NCBI GenBank assembly: GCA_958402445.1
Contig: CATXTO010000068.1
Coordinates: forward strand, 1 to 7,147
Direction: 5' to 3'
DNA length: 7,147 nt
DNA from: an uncultured Eubacteriales bacterium
GTDB lineage: Bacteria > Bacillota > Clostridia > Oscillospirales > Oscillospiraceae
A model generated the notes under the pieces. The model was not told the DNA's origin and made no database searches. It saw only the letters and a list, made by a program, of their open reading frames with translations. Position 1 is the first letter of the stretch. Every line of letters starts with the position of its first letter. The position numbers were made by a program, and so were the translations under genes. This document shows, piece after piece, positions 1 through 7,100 of this stretch.

Positions 1-67
1 TGGGGCAGAAGCTCAGAATCAGCGCCACAGCCAAAGCCATCGACACCAAACGTTTCTGCAATTTCAT
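1..67 (-). CDS. SLH-type surface protein paralog, N-terminal fragment (signal peptide only)
   Basis: This is the first 22 codons of a third paralog, running off the left edge. The reading starts MKLQKRLVSMALAVALILSF and continues CP, almost the same as the start of the complete neighbour (MKLGKRLVSMVLAVALILSF). Over the 67 nt the two genes differ at only 9 positions. It is a Sec signal peptide: basic n-region (K2, K5, R6) followed by a hydrophobic core. The ATG at 65-67 was chosen because it gives this homologous frame and has GGAAAGGA 11 nt upstream, as in the neighbour. Another ATG at 75-77 lies out of frame and too close to that site. Only the secretion signal is visible, so the SLH and beta-helix content of the rest is inferred from the array. 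It lies 111 nt downstream of the complete gene, in the same direction. Confidence 0.85.
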   Translation of the reverse strand, partial: MKLQKRLVSMALAVALILSFCP

Positions 68-78
68 AGAGTTTCATT

Positions 79-86
79 TCCTTTCC
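79..86 (-). promoter_or_regulatory. Ribosome binding site of the third paralog
   Basis: GGAAAGGA on the minus strand, 11 nt before the ATG at 65-67. The same octamer precedes the complete paralog (4014-4021) with a 10-nt gap. It decides between two nearby ATGs: the upstream one (75-77) is 1 nt from the site and out of frame with the conserved signal peptide. Confidence 0.7.
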
Positions 87-136
87 CAAAAACCGCCGGT
101 ATGGCACAAAATCTGGCGGCGCACGACTGGTGCTAA

Positions 137-164
137 GGGGAAGGCCGGAAGCCCAGCCTTCCCC
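137..164 (-). terminator. Intergenic hairpin after the complete surface-protein gene (terminator-like, no U-tract)
   Basis: Read on the minus strand, GGGGAAGGCTGG, loop GCTT, CCGGCCTTCCCC forms a 12-bp stem with one U-G pair, starting 14 nt after the TAA stop. The stem is followed by TTAGCACC, so the U-run expected of a standard intrinsic terminator is missing. A matching 12-bp hairpin occupies the same place after the upstream paralog (4071-4100), and the arm differences between the two keep pairing. It may be a partial terminator, an mRNA 3'-end stabiliser or a processing site between array members. The structure is well supported; its function is inferred. Confidence 0.65.
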
Positions 165-178
165 CTGCTAAAACAAGC

Positions 179-3100
179 TTAATTAATTTGGATTTGATTC
201 TTCGCGGTATCCAGCTTCAGCGTGACGCCTGCGTTCAGGCAGTTGAGCTTGGCCAAATCCGCTTGGGTCAGGGTGTAGCCCTCGGCCCCCACGGCCACCA
301 CCTGGCCGGACTTGGGCGCCTCCGGATATTTTACGCTCAGCGTGCTGGTCAGCGCGCCTGCAATTTGCAAGCAGGCCGCGTCCTCGGCAAAGGCCCAGAC
401 GAAGGGCACGTTGCTCAGATCCAATCCGCCCGCTCCCGGTTTAATGACAGGAGACATGGCCTTGCCAGCACCCGTAGCAGCACAGGAGAAGCCGTTTTGG
501 TCCGGGTCATAGGCGCAGGTGTTGCCGGAGAAGGTACCGCCCGTCACCACAGGCTTGGTGGCATTGCTGGTGTAGAAGACGGTTCCCACGGAGGTAGTCG
601 AAGTACCCTTCAATGCGTTATTGGTAAAGGTACCGCCTGCAATGAGAATCGGAGTGGTCGCAGAGGACGCGTACACAACACCACCGCCGCCATTGGCCGT
701 CATGACGTTGTTGGAGAACAGGCCGCCGTAGATGTTGACCCTGGAGTCCCCCGACACTTGGATACAGCGGGACTGGTTGTCGACGATTTCTCCGCCGTAA
801 ATGTTCAGAGTCGCGCTACGGTCTCCCGCCGTCACCACGCCGCCTGTGACATAAATTGCGCAGTCTTTTTGCGCGCCGGTGATTTTCGCTCCATCGTACA
901 TGTTGACATTGCCGCCGTAGGTGTATACGCCTTCCTCCGGGGTGTTTTGAATTACAGTGCCGCTGCGCATCTCCAACACAGACAGATTTGGATTGTCCTC
1001 GCTGTCATTGAATTCCACCCGAATCGGCGCGTAGGTATTGACCGTATTAAAGAAACAGCTTCCATCAATTACGATATCCTGCAGCGTCAGCGTACAGCCC
1101 TTCACATAGGCCATGTAGCCCTTAGAGGACTTCTCGCACTGCACATAAGCGTTGGGGATTCCAGCTAAGGACCAGGTTTGATCCTGCGTCACCATGACCA
1201 CCTGGGGCTTGCTGCTGGTCATACCTGCCACAATGGTAATTACATTTTCACCGGTATCCGACTGATTCTTGATCAGCAGTTCCTTGGCCTTGGCAAAGGT
1301 AGCCACCGCCGTCTCTTTGGTCAGGCCGTCGTTGGTATCCTTGCCTTCGCCGGACAGGAAAATCTCCGTGGCGATGTTCTGGGCAGAACCCATGAAGATC
1401 GTATTGTTTTCCGCATCCAGCGTCAGCTTCAGCCGCTCCGGAATCGCTGGCGTCAGCTTCGCTTTTCCAATATCCGCCTCCGTCAGGCGATAATCGTCCG
1501 TTCCACGGAAGATAAGGCGTTGGAACTGTCCCAAATAGGTCTGGAATTCCAGATTGAGCTCCGCCTCCAGCGCGCCGTTCAATTGGATGGGCTGCCTCGT
1601 GCTCACATTGGTCAGGTAGATCGCCCCATCCATATCCGGCACACGGGTCGGCGTGTTTAAAATCAGATTGGAAGAACCATTGACCACAATGGTGTTTCCG
1701 CTCTTGCACGTGTTATTTTTGAAGGTACCGCCGTTGATGGTGACCGAGCTCAGCTTTGTCGCAGAGGAACCGGTTGTGCTAATTGCGCCGCCCTTGGTGC
1801 CGCCGGCGTTGTCTACAATGCTGCCGCCGTTAAAGACCGCGTTGGCATACTGGTTCACGCTCACGCCGCCAGTACCCGCCACCGGGCCCACATTGTTGGT
1901 AATCAGACCGCCATTCATTTCGAAGCTGGCATACTTGCTGCTGCCGCCCTTCAGGTAAATCGTGCCGCCCTCATAGCTGGTCCCGGTACTGGTGCACTGG
2001 CAGACATTGTTGGAAATCTCGCCGCCGTTCATCACGACGCTCCAGCCGTTGCCGCTGCCGCCGATGGCGCTGCCGGAGCCGCCGTAGTTACCCGTGATCT
2101 TGGCCCCGTCATTGATCACCATCTCGGCGTTGTTGCCGTTCATGTAAACGACAGCGCTGTTGCTGGTCAAGCTGGCGGTCCGTGAATTCTGCAAAGCTGT
2201 ACCGTCGTTCAGCGTCAGCGTACCCGCCACGGTGAGCAACTCATAGCCTGCAAATTCCTCTCCTTCGGACGCCCAGAAGGTCCGGCCACCGTCTATCACG
2301 ATGTCATGCAGGGTCAGGCTTCCGGAGACTTTAATCAAGAAGCTATTGGTATAGGTCTCATCCCGGTAGATCCGAGCGCCCTCAATACCCTCCAAGGTCC
2401 ACACCTGATCATCGGAAACCGTGACCATGCCGCAAATCATGATATAAGGATACTCCGCCTTGGACAGCAACTCCTTCGCTCGGGCGAAGGTCGCTACAGC
2501 GTCGTTGGCGGTGGCGCCAGAATTGGTGTCGTCGCCCTTGGCGCCGTTCAGGTACACATAGGTCCAATGCTTCTCCACCCAGCCGGCATACAAGCTGAGG
2601 TCCCCGTAAATCCTTCGGCCGTCAAAGGGCTGCGTACATGCCTCGTCCAGGAACCAGCCGTTGAAGACATAGTTCTCGTCCTCGTTGGTTGGTCCATCCG
2701 GCAACGCTACCGACCCGCCGTTGTTTACCTGTTGGGTGGTATAGAGCTGCCCCCGGTCATAGAAGCTCACGGTGTAAACGTTGACGGCCCATTTGCCATA
2801 TAGAGTCAGATTCTCTTTCACTGGTGTGGAAAAGTCATAGCGCATAGTATAAGCACGGTCGTAATACCAGCCCTCGATGTGATAGCCGGTCCACGTTGCC
2901 TTGGGCTCTACCGCGCATTGACCCCAGGTCACATATTGGGGCGTCTCCAAGCTCTCCGAATACAGGAGCTCAAAATCGACCCGCATGGTCATGTACTGAG
3001 TTTGGTAGTGAATGGTCACGTCCTCTTCAAAATCGGACAGGATAAAGATATCACCGCCCCGATTTAGCTTGCCGCTAGAGGCAGTCGCACTGCCAACCTC

Positions 3101-4003
3101 AAAGCCATTTTCCTGGTCTGCATAGATACCGAACTCCACGTAGGGCTCCGCAGTGGAAACCTCAATCTGGGTCACCTTTTGACCCTGATATTTCACATAA
3201 GCATGTTCCCCCACAAAGGTGATTTTTACCAGCCTTGCAGGCTCCGTGCTCTCAGACGGCTCTGTGGTCTCCGTGGGCTCCGTACTCTCGGACGGCTCCG
3301 TCGTCTCCGAAGGCTCCGTGCTCTCGGACGGCTCTGTGCTTTCCGGCGGCGCCGTGGGCTCCGGGCTATCCTCGGTCACCGCCAGAAATACGCTGTATAG
3401 CTTCGCGCTCTCCGCCCGGGTGATGGTCTTCTGCGGCTTGAACTCCCCCTGGGGATAGCCGTTCAATATCCCTGCACGGCTGCACTGCTCCACTGCCTCC
3501 CGGGCGTAGTCGCCGATCTTCTCCGCGTCCGTGTAGCTGGGCGCCGGGTTCTCCTGGGGCAGCGTGATATGCATGTGCTCGGCGTACCGCACCAGGAACG
3601 TGGCCGCCTGCTCCCGGGTCACGTCCTGCTCCGGGTGGAATGTGCCGTTCTCAAAGCCCTGTACGATGCCCGCCTCCGCGGCCCAGGTCACCGCCTCCGT
3701 ATAATAGCGATTCGCCGCCACATCCGGGAACGGACATGTCTTGCCTTCCTCCAGGGTCTGACCGCTCATGCGGTATAGAACCGTGACGAACATGCCCCGA
3801 ATCATAGTGTGCTCCGGAGCGAAGGTGGTGTCTGAGGTGCCCTTCATCAGACCCTTTTCCACCACATCCTGAATGTACCCATAAGCCCAATAGTCGCTTG
3901 GCAAATCCGTGAACTGCCCCTCCGCCGCCAACACTGCCGGACAGAAGCTCAGAATCAACGCCACAGCCAATACCATGGACACCAAACGTTTCCCCAATTT
4001 CAT
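179..4003 (-). CDS. SLH-anchored InlB-repeat / double beta-helix surface protein (putative adhesin)
   Basis: Complete 1274-aa secreted wall protein. Residues 1-26/27 are a Sec signal peptide (cleavage near AVLA-A); C21 does not sit in a proper lipobox. Three SLH domains lie at about 31-80, 92-140 and 157-206, the third with a canonical ITRAE (194-198); such domains bind pyruvylated secondary wall polymer. Residues 216-255 are a six-residue Pro/Thr/Ser/Glu repeat linker. Residues 256-339 form an unassigned beta-type domain. Two InlB B-repeats follow (about 340-406 and 408-476), each with the GY/YVF...GW...LTLYGKW / LSLYAGW pattern. Beta-helix A covers about 480-828 and helix B about 879-1162. 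Each opens with the typical G-x-D-x-N-x-G...AVATFA start (486-504, 885-903) and carries NGGxIxNN-type rungs such as MNGGEISNN and INGGTFKNN. An LTxAD...LxLD...N end module closes each helix (829-872, 1236-1273). There is no recognisable catalytic motif, so adhesion or glycan binding is inferred. The ATG at 4003 has GGAAAGGA 10 nt upstream. Confidence 0.93.
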   Translation of the reverse strand: MKLGKRLVSMVLAVALILSFCPAVLAAEGQFTDLPSDYWAYGYIQDVVEKGLMKGTSDTTFAPEHTMIRGMFVTVLYRMSGQTLEEGKTCPFPDVAANRYYTEAVTWAAEAGIVQGFENGTFHPEQDVTREQAATFLVRYAEHMHITLPQENPAPSYTDAEKIGDYAREAVEQCSRAGILNGYPQGEFKPQKTITRAESAKLYSVFLAVTEDSPEPTAPPESTEPSESTEPSETTEPSESTEPTETTEPSESTEPARLVKITFVGEHAYVKYQGQKVTQIEVSTAEPYVEFGIYADQENGFEVGSATASSGKLNRGGDIFILSDFEEDVTIHYQTQYMTMRVDFELLYSESLETPQYVTWGQCAVEPKATWTGYHIEGWYYDRAYTMRYDFSTPVKENLTLYGKWAVNVYTVSFYDRGQLYTTQQVNNGGSVALPDGPTNEDENYVFNGWFLDEACTQPFDGRRIYGDLSLYAGWVEKHWTYVYLNGAKGDDTNSGATANDAVATFARAKELLSKAEYPYIMICGMVTVSDDQVWTLEGIEGARIYRDETYTNSFLIKVSGSLTLHDIVIDGGRTFWASEGEEFAGYELLTVAGTLTLNDGTALQNSRTASLTSNSAVVYMNGNNAEMVINDGAKITGNYGGSGSAIGGSGNGWSVVMNGGEISNNVCQCTSTGTSYEGGTIYLKGGSSKYASFEMNGGLITNNVGPVAGTGGVSVNQYANAVFNGGSIVDNAGGTKGGAISTTGSSATKLSSVTINGGTFKNNTCKSGNTIVVNGSSNLILNTPTRVPDMDGAIYLTNVSTRQPIQLNGALEAELNLEFQTYLGQFQRLIFRGTDDYRLTEADIGKAKLTPAIPERLKLTLDAENNTIFMGSAQNIATEIFLSGEGKDTNDGLTKETAVATFAKAKELLIKNQSDTGENVITIVAGMTSSKPQVVMVTQDQTWSLAGIPNAYVQCEKSSKGYMAYVKGCTLTLQDIVIDGSCFFNTVNTYAPIRVEFNDSEDNPNLSVLEMRSGTVIQNTPEEGVYTYGGNVNMYDGAKITGAQKDCAIYVTGGVVTAGDRSATLNIYGGEIVDNQSRCIQVSGDSRVNIYGGLFSNNVMTANGGGGVVYASSATTPILIAGGTFTNNALKGTSTTSVGTVFYTSNATKPVVTGGTFSGNTCAYDPDQNGFSCAATGAGKAMSPVIKPGAGGLDLSNVPFVWAFAEDAACLQIAGALTSTLSVKYPEAPKSGQVVAVGAEGYTLTQADLAKLNCLNAGVTLKLDTAKNQIQIN
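3239..3346 (-). repeat. 18-bp-period repeat encoding a Pro/Thr/Ser/Glu linker
   Basis: About six imperfect 18-bp units (plus strand: ggctccgt followed by g/a, ctctcggac or variants) encode hexapeptides EPSEST, EPSETT and EPTETT at residues 220-255 of the complete protein. The tract separates the wall-binding SLH triplet from the exposed domains and is acidic, extended and rich in hydroxyl residues, typical of a wall-spanning spacer. Units differ mostly at third codon positions, so the array is not brand new, but unit number could still change by slippage or recombination. The equivalent region of the upstream paralog lies outside the window. Confidence 0.85.
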
Positions 4004-4013
4004 GTAAGTCGAA

Positions 4014-4021
4014 TCCTTTCC
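4014..4021 (-). promoter_or_regulatory. Ribosome binding site of the complete surface-protein gene
   Basis: GGAAAGGA on the minus strand, 10 nt before the ATG at 4001-4003. The same octamer sits at nearly the same distance before the third paralog (79-86), which supports both start choices. Confidence 0.75.
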
Positions 4022-4032
4022 AAAAGGTTCCC

Positions 4033-4047
4033 GCCGCTTAATGCGGC
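4033..4047 (-). promoter_or_regulatory. Small leader hairpin upstream of the ribosome binding site
   Basis: GCCGC, loop ATTAA, GCGGC: a perfect 5-bp stem ending 11 nt before the GGAAAGGA site. The corresponding leader of the third paralog also has CCGCC and GGCGG arms (115-119 and 93-97) that can pair, but with a 17-nt loop. It could tune translation start or protect the 5' end after cleavage between genes. Function is uncertain, and a short GC-rich stem can arise by chance. Confidence 0.3.
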
Positions 4048-4070
4048 ATCTGGTGGAATTCCTTCAATCC

Positions 4071-4100
4071 GGGGAAGACCGGTTTTTTCCGGCCTCCCCC
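4071..4100 (-). terminator. Intergenic hairpin after the upstream surface-protein gene (terminator-like, no U-tract)
   Basis: Read on the minus strand, GGGGGAGGCCGG, loop AAAAAA, CCGGTCTTCCCC forms a 12-bp stem with two G-U pairs, beginning 17 nt after the TAA stop of the upstream paralog. The bases after it are GGATTGAAGG, not a U-run. The short sequence between stop and stem (TTGTTTTA...GCA) is also shared with the other spacer. Together with its partner at 137-164 it marks a conserved RNA element between array members; whether it terminates, attenuates or stabilises is not visible. Confidence 0.68.
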
Positions 4101-4116
4101 ACTTTGCATAAAACAA

Positions 4117-7100
4117 TTAGCCGACGACGATTTGGTTTTTGGCAGTATCAAGCTTCAGCGTGAAGCCCTCATTGCGCAGGGAAAGCTTTGCCAAATCCGC
4201 TTGCGTGAGCTGATAGCCTTCCGACCCCATTGCTACCACCTGGCCAGTCTTCAAATCGTTGATATAACGGATCGCTGTGGTACTGGTCAGCGCGCCGGCA
4301 ACCTTCACGTAGGACTCCTCCGCAGCGAAGCTGTAGACCAATGGAACGCCGCTCAGGTCCAGTCCCGCGTCAGGCTTCAGCGTCAAAACCATGGGCTTTG
4401 TGGTGGCACTGCTGCTATAGCTGGAGAAGCCGTTTTGCTCTGGATCTACGGCACAGGTATTACCCGAGAAGGTGCCGCCGACTACCGTAATTTCCGCCAG
4501 GCTGCTGCCGTAGACAATGGTACCCACGTTGTTCGCGCCGGTGCCGGTCAGGGCATTGTTGGTAAAGGTGCCGCCATAAATTGCGACTTTTGCCGCACTG
4601 GAGGTACAGTTGACGATGACGCCGCCGGTGCTGCCAGCGTAGACGTTGTCATGGTAATTGCCGCCGTAGATATTCAGCTTACACCCGCCTGTGGGATAGA
4701 AGCAGCGCGCATTGTGGTCGAACTCGCCCCCATAAATGTTCACCGTAGGAGAACGGTCTATTTGGGTGGTGGTCACATAGGTACCCGTTGCATAAATTGC
4801 ATACTCCGTCTCGGCAATTTCCGTAATTCTGGCGCCGTCATACATGTTCACGATGCCGCCATAGGCATAAATCCCGTCGTCCGAGGCGTTTCGAATTACA
4901 GCGCCGCTCCGTAGATTCAGTACGGAAAGCTGCGGCTCGTCTTCACCGTCATCGTATTCCACTCGGAAGGGGGATGTTTTCCCCGTAACGCTAGCGTAGT
5001 AGAAGTTACCGTCGATCACGATGTCCTCCAGGGTCAGTGTGGCTCCCTTGACATACCACATATAGCCCTTAGAGGTCTCGTCGCACTGTATATAGGCGTT
5101 GGGAATGCCCTTAAGGGACCAAGTCTGATCCTCCGCGATGGTGATGACCTTCGGCGTGGAGCTTGTCGTGCCTGCCACCACAGTGATGACGTTGTCCCCA
5201 TCCTGGGACTGGTTCTCTGTCAGAAGCTGCTTTGCACGGGCAAAGGTTGCCACAGCGGTTTGCCGCGTGCGGCCGTCGTTGGCGTCGTTGCCTACAGAGG
5301 ACCAGTATATTTGTGTTCCAATGTTTTGTGTGGAGCCAATGTAAATGTTGTTGGATTCCCTGTCCAAAGTCAGCCTGTAGTGGCTGTCCAGTTCATTGGT
5401 CAGCTGAACCTGCTCCAGGTCCCCCTGGGTCAGCGTATAATCCCGGCCAGCAATCAACACGTTCCGGTATACAATTCCCTCACAGGTCAGGGGCAGAGGC
5501 TTCGTGCGGGCGCGGGTCAACAGGATCGGTCGCCGGCCGGCGTTGTTTTGCAGCCAGATGCCGCCTTCCAATGCCTCGTCCGGACCGGATAGGATTAGGT
5601 CCGTGTGAATTCTCAGCCGGATGACGTCGCCGCAGGTCGCGATGTTGTCGTAGATTCGTCCGCCGTTGATCGTGATGGAGTTCAGAGTGGTGGCGTTGTA
5701 GCCCTGCGAGCCAATCGCCCCGGCGCAACCCTTATTGCCATAAATCTCGCCGCCGTTGATGATCAGGGTAGACCGGCTGCCCAAGCCGATGGCGCCGGCG
5801 CCATTCTCCAGGGGGGTATCCTTGGACACGGTGGCGCTGATATTGTTGTAAATCTTGCCGCCGTTGATCGTCAGAGTCGTGTTCCCCTTTGCAGAGCTAC
5901 CCATCAGGTAAAACGCGCCGCCATATTGGTTGCTAGCGCTGGTACTGGGCGTTACAGCCTCGTTGTCGTGAATCTCCCCGCCGTTCATCACGATGGTGGA
6001 GGTACCCGAGGAGGTACAGCCAAAGGCGCCGGAATAACCGCCCTTGTTGCCGTAAATTTCCACACCTTCCTGAATGGTCACAGTGGCTCCATTGAGGTAG
6101 GCTATCGCACCGGTGCTGGTGGAGCTGAACGTATGGGTGTTACGGAAAACCGCTCCTTCCTCCAGCCTCAGGCTGCCAGTAGTGACATTCATCACCATGT
6201 AGCTGGTGAACGGCGTACCATCCTCATCGGCCCAATAGGTGCTGCCGCCGTCAATGACGGCATTCCGAATCGTCAGGTTGCCGGAGGCGTTGACCCAGAA
6301 CATATAGCTGCTGGTATAGCTCTCGTCCCGCAGGATCATGGCGTCTTCATACTCGCTCAGATCCCAGACCTGCTCGTCGCCTACGGTAACCATGCCGCAG
6401 AGCCGGATCACCTTATGGGCGGAGGTAGCCAGCAGCTCCTTGGCCTTGGCAAAGGTCTTCACCGCGTCTGCCGGCGTGATGCCAGTGTTCGCGTCGTTGC
6501 CGGCAGAGCCATTGAGGTAGACGTATTCCATCTTCGCCTCAACCCAGCCGGCATACAAGGTCAGATCCTCCGTGATCTTCGTATTCGAGCGGTTAAATTG
6601 CTCCGTGCACGCTGGATCGGTATACCAGCCGTTGAACACAAAGCCGTCCTTAATCGGGTTCTTTGGCAAGGAAACATAGGTGTTGTAATCCTGCTGTACT
6701 GTATGGTACAGCCTACCATCCACCATAAAGTCGACCGTATACACATTGATTTCCCAGTTGCCATACAGGGTCAGGTCTTCCTTTACCGGCTTAGAGAAAT
6801 CAAAGGGTTCGGTGAACTCCTGGTCGTAATACCAGCCCTCCATGTGATAGCCGTTCCGCGTGCATATCGGTTCCTGGGCGCACTGTCCCCAGGTCACATA
6901 CTGGGGCGTCTCCAGGGTCTGGTAATACCTTAAAACAAAATCGATGCGCATGGTCCGGAAACGGGTCGTATAGTGCACTGTTACGTCCTGGTCAAAATTC
7001 GACAGGATGTAGATTGGACCGCCTTGGTTGATTTTCCCAACGGAAGGCGTGACAGCGTCCACCTCATAACCGTTTTCCATGTCGCCATAGACGCCGAACT

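Larger units (their letters stand above)
1..178. repeat. Left copy of the array junction (spacer plus signal-peptide start)
   Basis: This segment matches 3937-4116 in layout and partly in sequence: TTGTTTTA...GCA after the stop, the 12-bp hairpin, the AAAGGA site, then a signal-peptide coding start with 58 of 67 identical bases. The coding ends and structural elements are conserved while the rest of the spacer has drifted. It shows that array members arose by tandem duplication of gene plus spacer. Confidence 0.75.
3937..4116. repeat. Right copy of the array junction (spacer plus signal-peptide start)
   Basis: Counterpart of 1-178, with spacers of 113 and 111 nt respectively. The near-identical signal-peptide block at 3937-4003 is a possible site for homologous recombination between members. 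Confidence 0.75.

Noticed and set aside
75..77. An upstream ATG (ATGAAACTC) as the start of the third paralog.
   Set aside because: It is out of frame with the conserved signal peptide and only 1 nt from the GGAAAGGA site; the ATG at 65-67 gives the homologous product.
179..4003. Reading the beta-helices as pectate lyase or other polysaccharide lyase enzymes.
   Set aside because: The fold signature is present, but I see no conserved catalytic arrangement; NGG/Asn-rich rungs occur in many non-enzymatic adhesins.
4011..4020. Lipoprotein anchoring, prompted by the Cys in the signal peptide (SFCPA).
   Set aside because: Phe precedes the Cys where a lipobox needs a small residue, and SLH domains already provide wall attachment. 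The signal itself is encoded just left of this site, at about 3924-4003.
4038..4070. A possible promoter (TTGAAG, 17-nt gap, GCATTA on the minus strand) in the spacer upstream of the complete gene.
   Set aside because: The -10 match is poor and the other spacer has no counterpart, so I cannot support an internal promoter.
5605..6933. A 442-codon plus-strand open frame opposite the partial surface-protein gene, with similar long frames at 188-1168, 1178-1660, 2306-2803 and 4132-4914.
   Set aside because: All lie exactly in codon register with the minus-strand gene. In that register a stop appears only opposite TTA, CTA or TCA codons, which this GC-rich gene rarely uses. The products show no recognisable domain, and the minus-strand reading gives clear SLH, InlB and beta-helix motifs.
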